A stretch of 64,000 bases of DNA from Verrucomicrobiales bacterium (lineage in GTDB: Bacteria > Verrucomicrobiota > Verrucomicrobiia > Methylacidiphilales > JAAUTS01), in contig JAIRPN010000013.1 in NCBI GenBank assembly GCA_031256975.1, positions 434,001-498,000 of the forward strand. The letters are read 5' to 3'. Below the pieces are notes generated by a model. The model made no database searches. It was not told where the DNA came from and saw only the letters and a program-made list of their open reading frames with translations. Both the position numbers and the translations under genes were made by a program. The first letter of the stretch is position 1; every line of letters begins with the position of its first letter. This document shows positions 19,622-28,216 of this stretch, in pieces.

Positions 19622-19730
19622 ACCGCAGAGACGCGGAGTCACGGAGAAAGATACATTTTTTGATCAAGATACAGTCGACGCGGAACGCGTATTCTAAAAG
19701 AAAAACTCAGCGCCTCCGCGTCTCTGCGGT
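19622..19730. repeat. Inverted repeat, CCGCAGAGACGCGGAG family, copy 1
   Basis: Two exact 17-base arms (19622-19638 and 19714-19730; ACCGCAGAGACGCGGAG and its complement) flank about 75 bases that include AAAGATACATTTTTTGATC and CTCAGCGC. It lies between convergent genes. The same arms recur near 21440 and 25378. Such elements are common between genes in several bacterial phyla. They may be non-autonomous mobile elements or may act as terminators. Confidence 0.85.
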
Positions 19731-19741
19731 GAATTTGTTAA

Positions 19742-20272
19742 CTAATCGTTTTTTGACGGCTGCCAGCGCTGCAGGATTTCCCCGCCGACCTGCTGCACGC
19801 TTTTGCCGCGGATCGGGATAATCAGGTCGGCCTGTTCGTAAAACGGCGCGCGTGCCTCCAATAACTCCGCAATGCGCGCCTTGGGATTCTCGGTGTGCAA
19901 CAAAGGCCGGTTTTGGTCGCGCGAAGTGCGTTCGAACAGCAGTTCGGCGTCCGCCTGCAGGTACACCACCAGCCCGCGTTTCCACAGGATTTCGCGGTTG
20001 GCCGGACTGATTACCGCGCCGCCGCCGGTGGAAACGATGGCAGGCTCCGGTTCGGAAGTCGCCTTGCACACCATTTCGTGTTCCAGTTCCCGGAAACGGG
20101 ATTCGCCAAACTGGCTGAAAATCTCGGTGATCGGCTTGCGCATCTGCGACTCCACCATCCAGTCGGTGTCGAGGTAGGGCAGGCCGGTGAGGGCTGACAA
20201 ATGGCGTCCCACGCTGCTTTTGCCGGAGCCCATCAGGCCGATCAGGATTAAATGTTGTTTGCTGCTTTCCAT
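19742..20272 (-). CDS. aroK: Shikimate kinase
   Basis: 176 residues from the ATG coding for MESSKQHLILIG. The P-loop GLMGSGKSSVGR (residues 12-23), the shikimate-binding DTDWM region, GESRFRELE and STGGGAVI are all present. It phosphorylates shikimate in aromatic amino-acid synthesis. It is divergent from aroC across 84 bases, and aroE lies 4 kb away, so three shikimate-pathway genes are gathered here without forming one operon. The open frame upstream of the chosen start is a shadow of aroC. Confidence 0.95.
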   Translation of the reverse strand: MESSKQHLILIGLMGSGKSSVGRHLSALTGLPYLDTDWMVESQMRKPITEIFSQFGESRFRELEHEMVCKATSEPEPAIVSTGGGAVISPANREILWKRGLVVYLQADAELLFERTSRDQNRPLLHTENPKARIAELLEARAPFYEQADLIIPIRGKSVQQVGGEILQRWQPSKND

Positions 20273-20356
20273 CGACGATAGGAAAATATGCGGAAAACTG
20301 AAAATCGGAAACTGAAAAACAATCGCAAGATTGGAATTTTTGGTTAGATTGTCCGG

Positions 20357-21436
20357 ATGGCTAGCAATTTCGGACAGCTTTTTCGCATCAGCACCTGGGG
20401 AGAATCGCACGGCGGCGGCGTGGGCGTCGTGGTGGACGGCTGCCCGTCCAAAGTGGCGCTGACGGAAAAGGACATCCAGGTCGACCTCGACCGCCGTCGT
20501 CCCGGACAAAGCAAGATCGTCACCCCGCGCAAGGAAGCCGACCAGTGTGAGATCCTTTCCGGCGTGTTCCAGGGCAAGACCCTCGGCACGCCCATCGCTA
20601 TCCTCGTGCGCAACACCGACGCCCGGCCCGAGGCTTACACCGAGATGCAGACCATGTTCCGTCCCTCGCACGCCGACTTTACCTACCAGAGCAAATACGG
20701 CATCCGCAATTGGGAGGGCGGCGGACGCTCCTCCGCGCGCGAGACCATCGGCCGTGTCGCCGCCGCCGCGGTGGCCAAGCAATATTTCAAACAGGTGCTG
20801 CCGAAACTGGAAGTGGTCGCCTACGTCAAGCAAGTGCACAAGCTAGTCGCCAACGCCGACCCGCACGAGGTTTCCTTCAAGGAAATCGAAAGCAACATCG
20901 TACGCTGGCCCGACGCTAATGATGCCGAGCGCGTGATCAAATTGATCGAGAAAGTCCGCAAGCAAGGCGACTCCGTCGGCGGCATCATCGAATGCGTCAT
21001 CCGCAACGCGCCGGTCGGCCTCGGCGAACCGGTGTTCGACCGCATGGAAGCCGACCTCGGCAAAGCCATGCTGAGCCTCCCCGCCAGCAAGGGCTTTGAA
21101 ATTGGCTCCGGCTTCGGTTGCACCACGTTAAAAGGCAGCGAACACAACGACGAATTCTATATGGCAAAAGGCAGGGTCCGCACCCGCAGCAACCGCAGCG
21201 GCGGCGTGCAGGGCGGCATCACCAACGGTGAGGACATCGTTTTCCGCGTGGCGTTCAAGCCGGTCGCCACGCTGATCCAGGCGCAAAAGACTGTCACCAT
21301 TGACGGCAAAAACGCCACGCTCAAGGCGCGGGGCCGTCACGACCCCTGCGTCCTCCCGCGCGCCGTGCCGATGGTCGAGGCGATGGCGAATCTGGTGCTG
21401 GTCGATCATTATCTCCGCCAAAAGGCAGTCAGTTAA
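20357..21436 (+). CDS. aroC: Chorismate synthase
   Basis: 359 residues. The signatures [16 protein letters not shown] and [19 protein letters not shown], and later the [15 protein letters not shown] block, identify the FMN-dependent enzyme that makes chorismate from EPSP. It starts 84 bases from divergent aroK. The DNA is richer in C-ending codons than most neighbours. It carries only one CGCTAA motif copy (20914) in 1.1 kb, which is below the window average. Confidence 0.98.
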   Translation: MASNFGQLFRISTWGESHGGGVGVVVDGCPSKVALTEKDIQVDLDRRRPGQSKIVTPRKEADQCEILSGVFQGKTLGTPIAILVRNTDARPEAYTEMQTMFRPSHADFTYQSKYGIRNWEGGGRSSARETIGRVAAAAVAKQYFKQVLPKLEVVAYVKQVHKLVANADPHEVSFKEIESNIVRWPDANDAERVIKLIEKVRKQGDSVGGIIECVIRNAPVGLGEPVFDRMEADLGKAMLSLPASKGFEIGSGFGCTTLKGSEHNDEFYMAKGRVRTRSNRSGGVQGGITNGEDIVFRVAFKPVATLIQAQKTVTIDGKNATLKARGRHDPCVLPRAVPMVEAMANLVLVDHYLRQKAVS

Positions 21437-21439
21437 ATC

Positions 21440-21509
21440 ATTCACCGCAGAGGCGCGGAGGACGCTGAGTTTTTAGGAATTGTATTATCTCCGCACCTCT
21501 GCGGTGAAT
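21440..21509. repeat. Inverted repeat, CCGCAGAG family, copy 2
   Basis: Arms of 21 bases at 21440-21460 and 21489-21509 (ATTCACCGCAGAGGCGCGGAG against its complement, one mismatch) around a 28-base centre. It starts four bases after the aroC stop codon, so it could also end that transcript. Confidence 0.85.
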
Positions 21510-21553
21510 TTTTGCTTGCACACTTCGCACTGTTCTATTACACATAGTACACC

Positions 21554-21940
21554 ATGTTGCCTTTCACGGTTAGCGTCAGATTGAATGCACCGATCTACGA
21601 GCAGGTTATCTTCTCGGTGAAGAAGGCCGTGCTGTCGGGACAGCTCAAGGAGGGCGCCCCGTTTCCCTCGGTCCGGCAACTCAGTTTGGAATTACGCATT
21701 AACCCGAACACTGCGCACAAGGTGGTCGCGGCGCTAACGGCGGAAGGATTTCTCAACGTCAAACCGGGTATTGGCACCGTGGTCGCTTTGCCTGAAGCCG
21801 CTAATCACAAGGAACAACAGCAGCTGTTGCAGGAGGATTTGGAGCAACTAGTGGTAAAGGCCAAGCACTTGGGCGTTAGCGAGGAAGTTTTGTTGCAAAC
21901 CTTGAAGAAACATTGGAACAAAATTGGAGACCTGCCATGA
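21554..21940 (+). CDS. GntR-family (YtrA-type) transcriptional regulator
   Basis: 128 residues. An N-terminal winged helix (PIYEQVIFSVKKAVLSGQLK, PSVRQLSLELRINPNTAHKV, then GIGTVVA) and only a short helical C-terminal tail, as in the YtrA subgroup that controls adjacent ABC transporters. Its stop overlaps the ATG of the ABC ATPase gene (ATGA), showing translational coupling. It most likely represses its own operon. The DNA from here to the end of the permease is the densest stretch of the dispersed motif in the window. Confidence 0.92.
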   Translation: MLPFTVSVRLNAPIYEQVIFSVKKAVLSGQLKEGAPFPSVRQLSLELRINPNTAHKVVAALTAEGFLNVKPGIGTVVALPEAANHKEQQQLLQEDLEQLVVKAKHLGVSEEVLLQTLKKHWNKIGDLP

Positions 21941-22899
21941 ATTCATCCCCCGTTGTCATTGAAAACTTGCATCGCCATTACGGTTGGCTCGACGCAGTCA
22001 ACGGACTATCACTGGAAGTGCCGCGCGGCTCGTTGTTAGCGCTGGTCGGGCCGAACGGTGCAGGCAAAACCACCACGCTCAAGGTGGCGATGAATCTGTT
22101 GCGACCGAGCGAGGGTTCGGTGTCTGTGTTTGGCAAGGATTCGCGCAAGCTGAACTGGCGGGATTTTCAACAAATCGGTTATGTCTCGGAAAACCAACAA
22201 CTGCCTGACTTCATGACTGTGCGGCAATTCCTGAATTTCTGCCGTCCGATGTATCCGACTTGGGATTCGGCGTTTTGTGCCGAATTGAAACACCAATTCA
22301 AACTCGATTATGACCAACAACGCATCGGCCATCTGTCACGCGGCATGCGGATGAAAGCGGCGCTGCTTTCGTCATTGGCGTATCGCCCGAAGTTGTTGGT
22401 ATTGGATGAACCGTTCAGCGGCCTGGATGCCGTGGTGCGCGAGGATTTATCACGGGCGATTCTGCAATTTGTCCGTGAAGAGGATTGGACGATTCTCATT
22501 ACCTCGCACGACATTGACGAAATCGAACGCCTGGCCGACCGTGTCGCCATTATGCAAGAAGGGACGCTAACCGTGAACGAAAGCGTAACCGCGCTGCAAG
22601 AACGGTTCCGTCGCGTACAAGTCACCTTGCCGAACGCCGGGACGCTAATGGTGAAGTTGCCCAATACCTGGCTGCAAACCGAACAAAACGGCGCGCGACT
22701 TTGCTTTGTTGATTCAACCTTTGAGTCAGAAGAAAAACTTAAATCCCAATTGCCTGCTAATAGCCAAATCGAGACGCTAACCATGAGCCTTCGGGAAATT
22801 TATATAGCCATCGCCACGAAAACGTTAAAACCAAGAGTGACTTTGAAAAATTTCAACCGCATGAATGCCGAAAATTCAGACTTTCAACCCGGACGCTAA
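21937..22899 (+). CDS. ABC transporter ATP-binding protein
   Basis: 320 residues from the ATG that overlaps the regulator's stop. Walker A GPNGAGKTT, the Q-loop region, signature LSRGMRMKA (a degenerate LSGGM-type) and Walker B KLLVLDEPFSGLD are present, followed by the H-loop in ITSHDIDE. The 80-residue C-terminal extension is typical of export or antibiotic-resistance-type ABC-2 ATPases. It forms an operon with the GntR gene and the membrane protein that starts two bases after its stop codon. The stop itself is part of a CGCTAA motif copy. Confidence 0.95.
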   Translation: MNSSPVVIENLHRHYGWLDAVNGLSLEVPRGSLLALVGPNGAGKTTTLKVAMNLLRPSEGSVSVFGKDSRKLNWRDFQQIGYVSENQQLPDFMTVRQFLNFCRPMYPTWDSAFCAELKHQFKLDYDQQRIGHLSRGMRMKAALLSSLAYRPKLLVLDEPFSGLDAVVREDLSRAILQFVREEDWTILITSHDIDEIERLADRVAIMQEGTLTVNESVTALQERFRRVQVTLPNAGTLMVKLPNTWLQTEQNGARLCFVDSTFESEEKLKSQLPANSQIETLTMSLREIYIAIATKTLKPRVTLKNFNRMNAENSDFQPGR

Positions 22900-22901
22900 T
22901 C

Positions 22902-24401
22902 ATGAACAAGATTTTCTATTTCCTCGTCAAAGATATTTACAAGTTTCGTTGGATGATTGTGCTGTGGCTTTTGAACATTGGTTTCTTTTGGTTGTATTTT
23001 TGGGGTTCCTCGAAGCCAGATTACGAATTTTTAAATCAACCTTTATGGGTACAATTTTACTTTTGGCTATTTCCGTTACTACTTTTTATCGCGGCGGTTC
23101 AAACTGATTCCCCCATGGGGACGACTGCGTTTTGGCAAACGCGTCCGATGCGGATTGGCTTCCTGCTCTTATCAAAATTCTTGTTTGGCATGGTTTTGCT
23201 GTTGCCGCTAATGGCGATTTGGCATTGGTTATTGTTCAGTATTTATGGAATACCGCATGGAACGGCGTTGATGATTGTTTTAAGGAAGTTTTTTGCTTAT
23301 CCGTTGCTTTTGTGTGTGTTCTTTTGGATTGGAGCAGTGACACGCAATATGTTGCAGGCGATTGGGCTGTTCGTTGTGCTGTGGTTCACCTTATTGGGTT
23401 TGTTTTGGTTGACGGAGTATTTTCACATGAGATATGCGCTGATTGCGATGTCGGCTACTCGCAACACGTTTATCGCGATTGTATTGGCGGGAGGCCTTTA
23501 TCAGTTTTTAACCCGTAAAACAAAATATGCTCTTGTTGGAACATGGTTAATGTTGGTGATTGTTGCTTTGATTGGAATAATTTGGCCTAGGGAGAAATTC
23601 AAGGCTGAATATTTGAATGCCAATCCAGCAAGGATTCAACCCGCCGGTATTTATGGCGATACGAACACTCTGGGATTTTACGGCAGCATCTACGTAAATG
23701 GGAAAATCAGGATTCCCGACATGCTCAAAGGCAGTTATTTTATTCCGACAAAGGTTTTACCAGCTTTCGAGCCCGAAAATCAGAAGCTAATTACGATTAA
23801 TAACCAGACGTATTACACACCATTTCCAGCATACAGGTTAGGTGAGTATCTTCCTGAAGAATTGTTACCGGAAAATATTCATTATGATGACGATCATCAA
23901 GATATAGCTAGGGAACAGACTTTCGGCTTAATGCAGACTGGAGGTTTTGCTTTTCGAGGCTTAAAAAATCAACAGGGTACTTTTTATGCAAAGGTTGAGG
24001 GGAATGTCTATCATTTTGAGTTTTTGGGTTCACTGCTAATTGGTAAAGATTCGTACCAGGCCACTTCCGTCGGAAAGTTTCGCGTGCTATTGCCCGATCA
24101 GTTTCGTCCAAATGAAACATCGTTGAGTCTGCTGATGCAAGGCTCGGAGGTGAGCGGTAATTTGATGTTTATTATTTGCGACCCCAAGCGACTGAGGGCC
24201 ACGCCGATAGTTAGCGCGCCAAAAGAGGTTTTGTATGGTGGAAAATTTTACATGAATTATTGGGCTTTTAACACGCAGGAGAGATTTTCGTTGGCAGACT
24301 TGAAAGGCATGGAGATTTTGGTTTATCGCGCCGTGACAGATGGGAAGAAGGAATTCTTGCTGGAGAAGCGGAATTTTGTCATGCCGTTGCCCAAACGCTA
24401 A
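22902..24401 (+). CDS. ABC-2-type membrane protein, probable permease
   Basis: 499 residues. The first 240 residues contain about six hydrophobic segments (e.g. MIVLWLLNIGFFWLYFWG, FYFWLFPLLLFIAAV, ALVGTWLMLVIVALIGII), followed by a soluble domain of about 250 residues. This fits the membrane partner of the preceding ATPase in a YtrA-type operon. What it moves is unknown; such systems often respond to cell-wall stress. Codons are more AT-rich than in neighbouring genes. The stop codon lies in a CGCTAA motif copy. Confidence 0.8.
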   Translation: MNKIFYFLVKDIYKFRWMIVLWLLNIGFFWLYFWGSSKPDYEFLNQPLWVQFYFWLFPLLLFIAAVQTDSPMGTTAFWQTRPMRIGFLLLSKFLFGMVLLLPLMAIWHWLLFSIYGIPHGTALMIVLRKFFAYPLLLCVFFWIGAVTRNMLQAIGLFVVLWFTLLGLFWLTEYFHMRYALIAMSATRNTFIAIVLAGGLYQFLTRKTKYALVGTWLMLVIVALIGIIWPREKFKAEYLNANPARIQPAGIYGDTNTLGFYGSIYVNGKIRIPDMLKGSYFIPTKVLPAFEPENQKLITINNQTYYTPFPAYRLGEYLPEELLPENIHYDDDHQDIAREQTFGLMQTGGFAFRGLKNQQGTFYAKVEGNVYHFEFLGSLLIGKDSYQATSVGKFRVLLPDQFRPNETSLSLLMQGSEVSGNLMFIICDPKRLRATPIVSAPKEVLYGGKFYMNYWAFNTQERFSLADLKGMEILVYRAVTDGKKEFLLEKRNFVMPLPKR

Positions 24402-24467
24402 AGACCAGTTCGTCATTAGCGTCAGAAAACTCTTTGAAAAGCGGGGTTGTTCGGGTAACTAGGATGG

Positions 24468-25379
24468 GTGTCTAAGATTTTTACTCCTGAATCGTTGGGT
24501 GAGTTGCACGCTGACGGCAAGTTGTTTGGCGTGATCGGGTTTCCGGTGCAGCATTCGTTGTCGCCGATCATGCATGCGGCGGCGTTTGAGAAGCTCGGGT
24601 TGAAGGCCCAGTATGTGCCGGTGGAGATTCCGCCGGAGAAATTGCGCGAGACCGTCGCGCTCATGGCGAAAAAGCCGTTCGCGGGCTGGAATTGCACGCT
24701 GCCGCACAAGATCGAGTTGGCGAAGCTGGTGGACGAATTGGCGGAGTCGGCGCAGAAGTTGGGCGGGGTGAACACGGTATTGAACGACAACGGCAGGCTG
24801 GTCGGGTTTAATACCGACGGCGAGGGCTGGGTGCGGGCGATCCGCGAGGAGTTTTCCCTGGATGTGCGCGACCTGCGCATCCTGATCCTTGGCGCGGGTG
24901 GCGCGGGACAAGCCTTGGCGAAGCAGGCGGCATTGGAGCGTTGCGAGAAACTGGTGCTGGTGAACCGCACGGAAGAAAAGGTGCGGGAATTGGCTTCGTC
25001 GTTAGCGCCGTATTTTGACACGCAGAAGCTGATGGGCGCGGATGCCCGGTTGAAGGTGGTGCCGTGGGATGAGACGCTCATCGCCAAGGAATTGGACCAG
25101 ATTGATTTGTTGGTGAATGCGACTTCGATCGGCCTGAAGGCCAGCGACGCGGCGGTGCTGCCGGCGAGGATTTTGCAGCCTCATTTGTGCGTGTATGACA
25201 CGATTTACCGTCCGGCCAAGACCCGGCTGTTGGCGGCTGCGGAGGAAGCGGGCGCGCGGGGGGCGAACGGGTTGAGCATGTTGTTGCATCAAGGGGCGTT
25301 GTCGTTCGAGATCTGGACCGGGCAAAGCGCGCCACTAATGGCGATGCGGCAGGCCTTGAAAAAGGCTGTGAATATCTAA
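24468..25379 (+). CDS. aroE: Shikimate dehydrogenase
   Basis: 303 residues from a GTG start preceded by AGGA; an ATG four bases earlier is out of frame and stops at once. The substrate site shows GFPVQHSLSP and NCTLPHK with the catalytic Lys. The NADP Rossmann motif is GAGGAGQA near residue 143, with VNRTEEK after it. It reduces 3-dehydroshikimate to shikimate. The 66 bases before it contain two motif copies (24396, 24416). An inverted repeat begins right at its stop codon. Confidence 0.95.
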   Translation: MSKIFTPESLGELHADGKLFGVIGFPVQHSLSPIMHAAAFEKLGLKAQYVPVEIPPEKLRETVALMAKKPFAGWNCTLPHKIELAKLVDELAESAQKLGGVNTVLNDNGRLVGFNTDGEGWVRAIREEFSLDVRDLRILILGAGGAGQALAKQAALERCEKLVLVNRTEEKVRELASSLAPYFDTQKLMGADARLKVVPWDETLIAKELDQIDLLVNATSIGLKASDAAVLPARILQPHLCVYDTIYRPAKTRLLAAAEEAGARGANGLSMLLHQGALSFEIWTGQSAPLMAMRQALKKAVNI

Positions 25380-25476
25380 CCGCAGAGACACGGAGGCGCT
25401 GAGAGTATTTTTGTGGTTATTATTGAGGTGATTTTTCATTAGGGACTTTATTAAAAAAACTCCGCGTCTCTGCGTT
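25378..25476. repeat. Inverted repeat, CCGCAGAG family, copy 3
   Basis: Arms at 25378-25395 (AACCGCAGAGACACGGAG) and 25460-25476 (complement with one mismatch and one missing base) flank an AT-rich centre. It lies in the gap between aroE and the prepilin peptidase gene, with its left arm touching the aroE stop. Confidence 0.8.
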
Positions 25477-25487
25477 GAAAAAATTAT

Positions 25488-26306
25488 ATGGATTATCGGG
25501 ATTTGATTTTGAATTGGTTGTTTCCGTTTTGCATTGGGGCCTGCATCGGTTCGTTTTTGAACGTCTGCATTTACCGGATTCCGTTGGGCAAATCGGTGGT
25601 GCATCCGGGTTCGCATTGCGCGGCGTGCGGGTCGCCGATTCGCTGGTGGAACAATCTGCCGATTTTTAGCTGGTTTATTTTGCGTGGTCGCTCGGCTTGT
25701 TGCGGGACCAGGATTGATTTTCGTTACGCGCTGGTGGAGGCGCTAACGGCGGGACTGATTTTGGTGTTGTGGCAATGTTACGGGTTGACCGATCCGTGGC
25801 TGGCGTTGATTTACATTTTGTTCACCTGCGGGCTGATTATCGCCACCTTCATTGATTTTGATTATTTCATCATTCCGGACCGGATCACGCTGGGAAGCTG
25901 CGTGGCGGGGTTGCTATTGTCGGCGGTTTATCCGCAGTTGCAGCAGGTGTCTTCACCGTTGGCGGGGTTGGGACGGAGTTTTATCGGGCTGGTGGTTGGT
26001 GGCGGCTTGTTGTGGGCGGTTGCGATTATTGGCAGATTGGTGTTTCGCAAGGAGGCGATGGGTTTTGGCGACGTGAAGTTTCTCGCCGGGATGGGGGCCT
26101 TTTTGGGCTGGCAATCGGTGCCGTTCATTGTTGCCGTGTCGTCGCTGATCGGCTCGGTGTTTGGCATCGGGTTGATGTTGATGAGCGGCCGCCGCTGGGG
26201 GGTGCGGATTCCTTTTGGCCCTTATCTGGCCTTGGCGGCCCTGGTTTGGGTCCTGGGGGGCAGCAAATGGATGTATTGGTATCTTGACATGCTGGCGGGG
26301 CGTTGA
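25488..26306 (+). CDS. Prepilin peptidase, A24 family
   Basis: 272 residues, polytopic. The order is N-terminal membrane segment, a cytoplasmic Cys loop (HCAACGSP, then CCGTRI), and a six-helix catalytic part with the two aspartates in FIDFDYFIIPD and in the GxGD motif GFGDVKF. It cleaves and N-methylates type IV pilins or pseudopilins of type II secretion. No pilin or assembly gene is beside it. The second Cys pair is adjacent (CC) rather than spaced, a small variation. If the dispersed motif is an uptake signal, this enzyme would be part of the required machinery, but that link is inference. Confidence 0.93.
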   Translation: MDYRDLILNWLFPFCIGACIGSFLNVCIYRIPLGKSVVHPGSHCAACGSPIRWWNNLPIFSWFILRGRSACCGTRIDFRYALVEALTAGLILVLWQCYGLTDPWLALIYILFTCGLIIATFIDFDYFIIPDRITLGSCVAGLLLSAVYPQLQQVSSPLAGLGRSFIGLVVGGGLLWAVAIIGRLVFRKEAMGFGDVKFLAGMGAFLGWQSVPFIVAVSSLIGSVFGIGLMLMSGRRWGVRIPFGPYLALAALVWVLGGSKWMYWYLDMLAGR

Positions 26307-26325
26307 AGGTTATCGGGAAACTGTT

Positions 26326-26411
26326 TTTACAGGGAGATCACGGAGATCGTGGAGCGTGTGGATCGAGGGCAATTTTCCGGTACTTTGTGAACTCCATGTT
26401 CTCCCTGTAAA
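26326..26411. repeat. Inverted repeat with ACAGGGAGATCACGGAG arm
   Basis: Arms TTTACAGGGAGA (26326-26337) and the exact complement (26400-26411) with further partial pairing inside (CACGGAG, GTGGAG). It is a different subfamily from the CCGCAGAG repeats, but has the same architecture and position between genes. Confidence 0.7.
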
Positions 26412-26498
26412 TTGTTTTTGACTGGCGGTGAATCTCGAGGTGGCCGGTATAAATTTATGGCTGTAAAAATCCCGATTGCCGACTAGCTTGTTAATATT

Positions 26499-27425
26499 GT
26501 GAGTGAAGATTTGAATCAGTTGGTGGCACGTTTGCTTGATTCCTATGCGGAAATTGGCGCCATCAATCATATTGACGGGGTGAATCTGCCGGACACGCAG
26601 ACGGTGGAACGCATTACCTGGCAGTTGCTGCAATTGTTGTTTCCCGGTTATTACGAACACCTGAGCATCACCGGGGGAAATTTGGAGTCGCAAATCAGCG
26701 CGACTTTGAGGGACATCGCCACCCAGTTGCAGCGGGAGGTGATGAAAAGCCTGGACTACGCGCCGCCCGCCAATTTTCAAATCGAGGACTTGGAGAAGTC
26801 GGCGCATGAGTTCACCTGCAAGTTTTTGGCGCAATTGCCGCGAGTGCGGGAAATCCTGGTGACCGACGTCGAGGCGGCCTATGACGGCGACCCGGCGGCG
26901 ACCGGAATGGATGAAATCATCCTGGCCTATCCGGGCTTGGAAGCCATCGCGGTGCAGCGCCTGGCGCATGAGTTGCACAAATTGAATATCGCCCTGATTC
27001 CGCGCATGATGACCGAGTGGGCGCACTCGCGCACCGGCATTGACATTCATCCCGGCGCGAAAATTGGCGCGCACTTCTTCATCGACCACGGCACCGGCGT
27101 GGTGGTCGGGGAAACCTGCGAGATTGGCGACCATGTGAAGATTTACCACGGCGTCACCCTCGGCGCGCGCTCGACCTCGGGCGGCCAGGAATTGCGCGGG
27201 GCCAGACGGCATCCGACCATTGAGAACGGGGTGACGATTTACCCCGGTGCGACCATTCTTGGCGGCGAGACGGTGATCGGTGCGGGCAGCACCATCGGCG
27301 GCAACGTGTTTTTGCTCAACAGCGTGCCGCCGCGCAGCCTGGTGTATTACGAGGAAGGCGCGGTGCTGGTGAAGGACAAGTTAGCGGCGGTTTCTTCGAA
27401 TGAAGGTTCGGATTACAGCATCTGA
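26499..27425 (+). CDS. cysE: Serine O-acetyltransferase
   Basis: 308 residues from a GTG start. The N-terminal helical domain (about 1-170) is followed by the left-handed beta-helix with hexapeptide repeats. The active-site block is DIHPGAKIG, FIDHGTGVVVGE, and then YHGVTLGA. It acetylates serine as the first step of cysteine synthesis. The long N-terminal domain is of the EpsC/SrpH type rather than the short E. coli form. The gene is convergent and slightly overlapping with the CruF-like gene. Confidence 0.92.
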   Translation: MSEDLNQLVARLLDSYAEIGAINHIDGVNLPDTQTVERITWQLLQLLFPGYYEHLSITGGNLESQISATLRDIATQLQREVMKSLDYAPPANFQIEDLEKSAHEFTCKFLAQLPRVREILVTDVEAAYDGDPAATGMDEIILAYPGLEAIAVQRLAHELHKLNIALIPRMMTEWAHSRTGIDIHPGAKIGAHFFIDHGTGVVVGETCEIGDHVKIYHGVTLGARSTSGGQELRGARRHPTIENGVTIYPGATILGGETVIGAGSTIGGNVFLLNSVPPRSLVYYEEGAVLVKDKLAAVSSNEGSDYSI

Positions 27426-28075
27426 GCCAGCCGGGTCAGGATGAACACCGCCAGCATCACCGAGATCACGATTATCGGCTTTTGGTAACCGGCAGGAGAA
27501 CTGTCGCCCTTGAGCGGGACCAGTCTTGCCAATACAAACGACAACAGCAGCCAGACGAAATAGTTTTGCCAGGGCACGGTGCCGTGGTTCCAGAGCCAAT
27601 AGAATTTGATCCGCCACGCGAAGGGTTCCAGGATCCAGTCGAACACTAACACGGAAACCGAGATCATCAGGGCCAGTACCCGCGCGTCGAACACCGGCAG
27701 GACGTAACGGTAAACCAGATAAAATCCGCCAACCACGGTCCACCACAGCAACGGCAATGCCAGCGGCACGCTGCCGACGATCATCGGGCCCATCAAGGGC
27801 GTATAACTGAGATTGACGAAATCCCGGCCGAAATAACAGGCTGCGCCGCTAAGGACGGTGACAATGAAGAATGACAGCCAGGCTTTGCGCCTGCCGACAT
27901 GTTCTGCCGCCAGCAGCAGAATATTGGCAGCGGCGAGGGCGAAGAAAATGAAGTCCAGCCAAGAGGGCAGGGCGGGCCAGGCGGATGACTTGAAGTTACC
28001 GACGCTAATGGCGAGTTCGATGACAGCCCAGACCAGGAAGGCGTACCAAGTAAGGGTTTTGATTTTAACGGACAT
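27413..28075 (-). CDS. CruF-like carotenoid biosynthesis membrane protein
   Basis: 220 residues with six to seven membrane segments. The patterns YTPLMGPMIVGSVPLALPL and FDWILEPFAWR, then VPWQNYFVWLLL, match the DUF422 family that includes carotenoid 1',2'-hydratase CruF. Carotenoid synthesis genes such as phytoene synthase are not nearby, so its role here rests on family resemblance alone. It is divergent from a PlsC-like acyltransferase, with a repeat-filled spacer. Confidence 0.75.
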   Translation of the reverse strand: MSVKIKTLTWYAFLVWAVIELAISVGNFKSSAWPALPSWLDFIFFALAAANILLLAAEHVGRRKAWLSFFIVTVLSGAACYFGRDFVNLSYTPLMGPMIVGSVPLALPLLWWTVVGGFYLVYRYVLPVFDARVLALMISVSVLVFDWILEPFAWRIKFYWLWNHGTVPWQNYFVWLLLSFVLARLVPLKGDSSPAGYQKPIIVISVMLAVFILTRLAQML

Positions 28076-28082
28076 AGGGAAT

Positions 28083-28200
28083 AAATCCCAAATTACAAAA
28101 AACCAAATCCCAAGGAAATCCCAAACTTCAAATTCAAAATGATGCCGCTAATGCCGGAGCGTACCTTGGTCGGGATTTGTTGATTGTGATTTGGGATTTG
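28083..28200. repeat. AAATCCCAAAT-type repeat spacer
   Basis: Several copies of AAATCCCAA in one direction (28083-28135) and GGGATTTG in the other (28171-28200) face each other between two divergent genes. One motif copy (28146) lies in the centre. The arms can pair over about ten bases. Similar AATCCCAAA elements are widespread between genes in several phyla. It probably overlaps both promoters. Confidence 0.7.
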
Positions 28201-28216
28201 CTAACATTCGACGTTA

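Noticed and set aside
20273-20839. Upstream extension of aroK to 365 residues
   Set aside because: The additional codons are antisense to aroC; the kinase starts normally at 20272.
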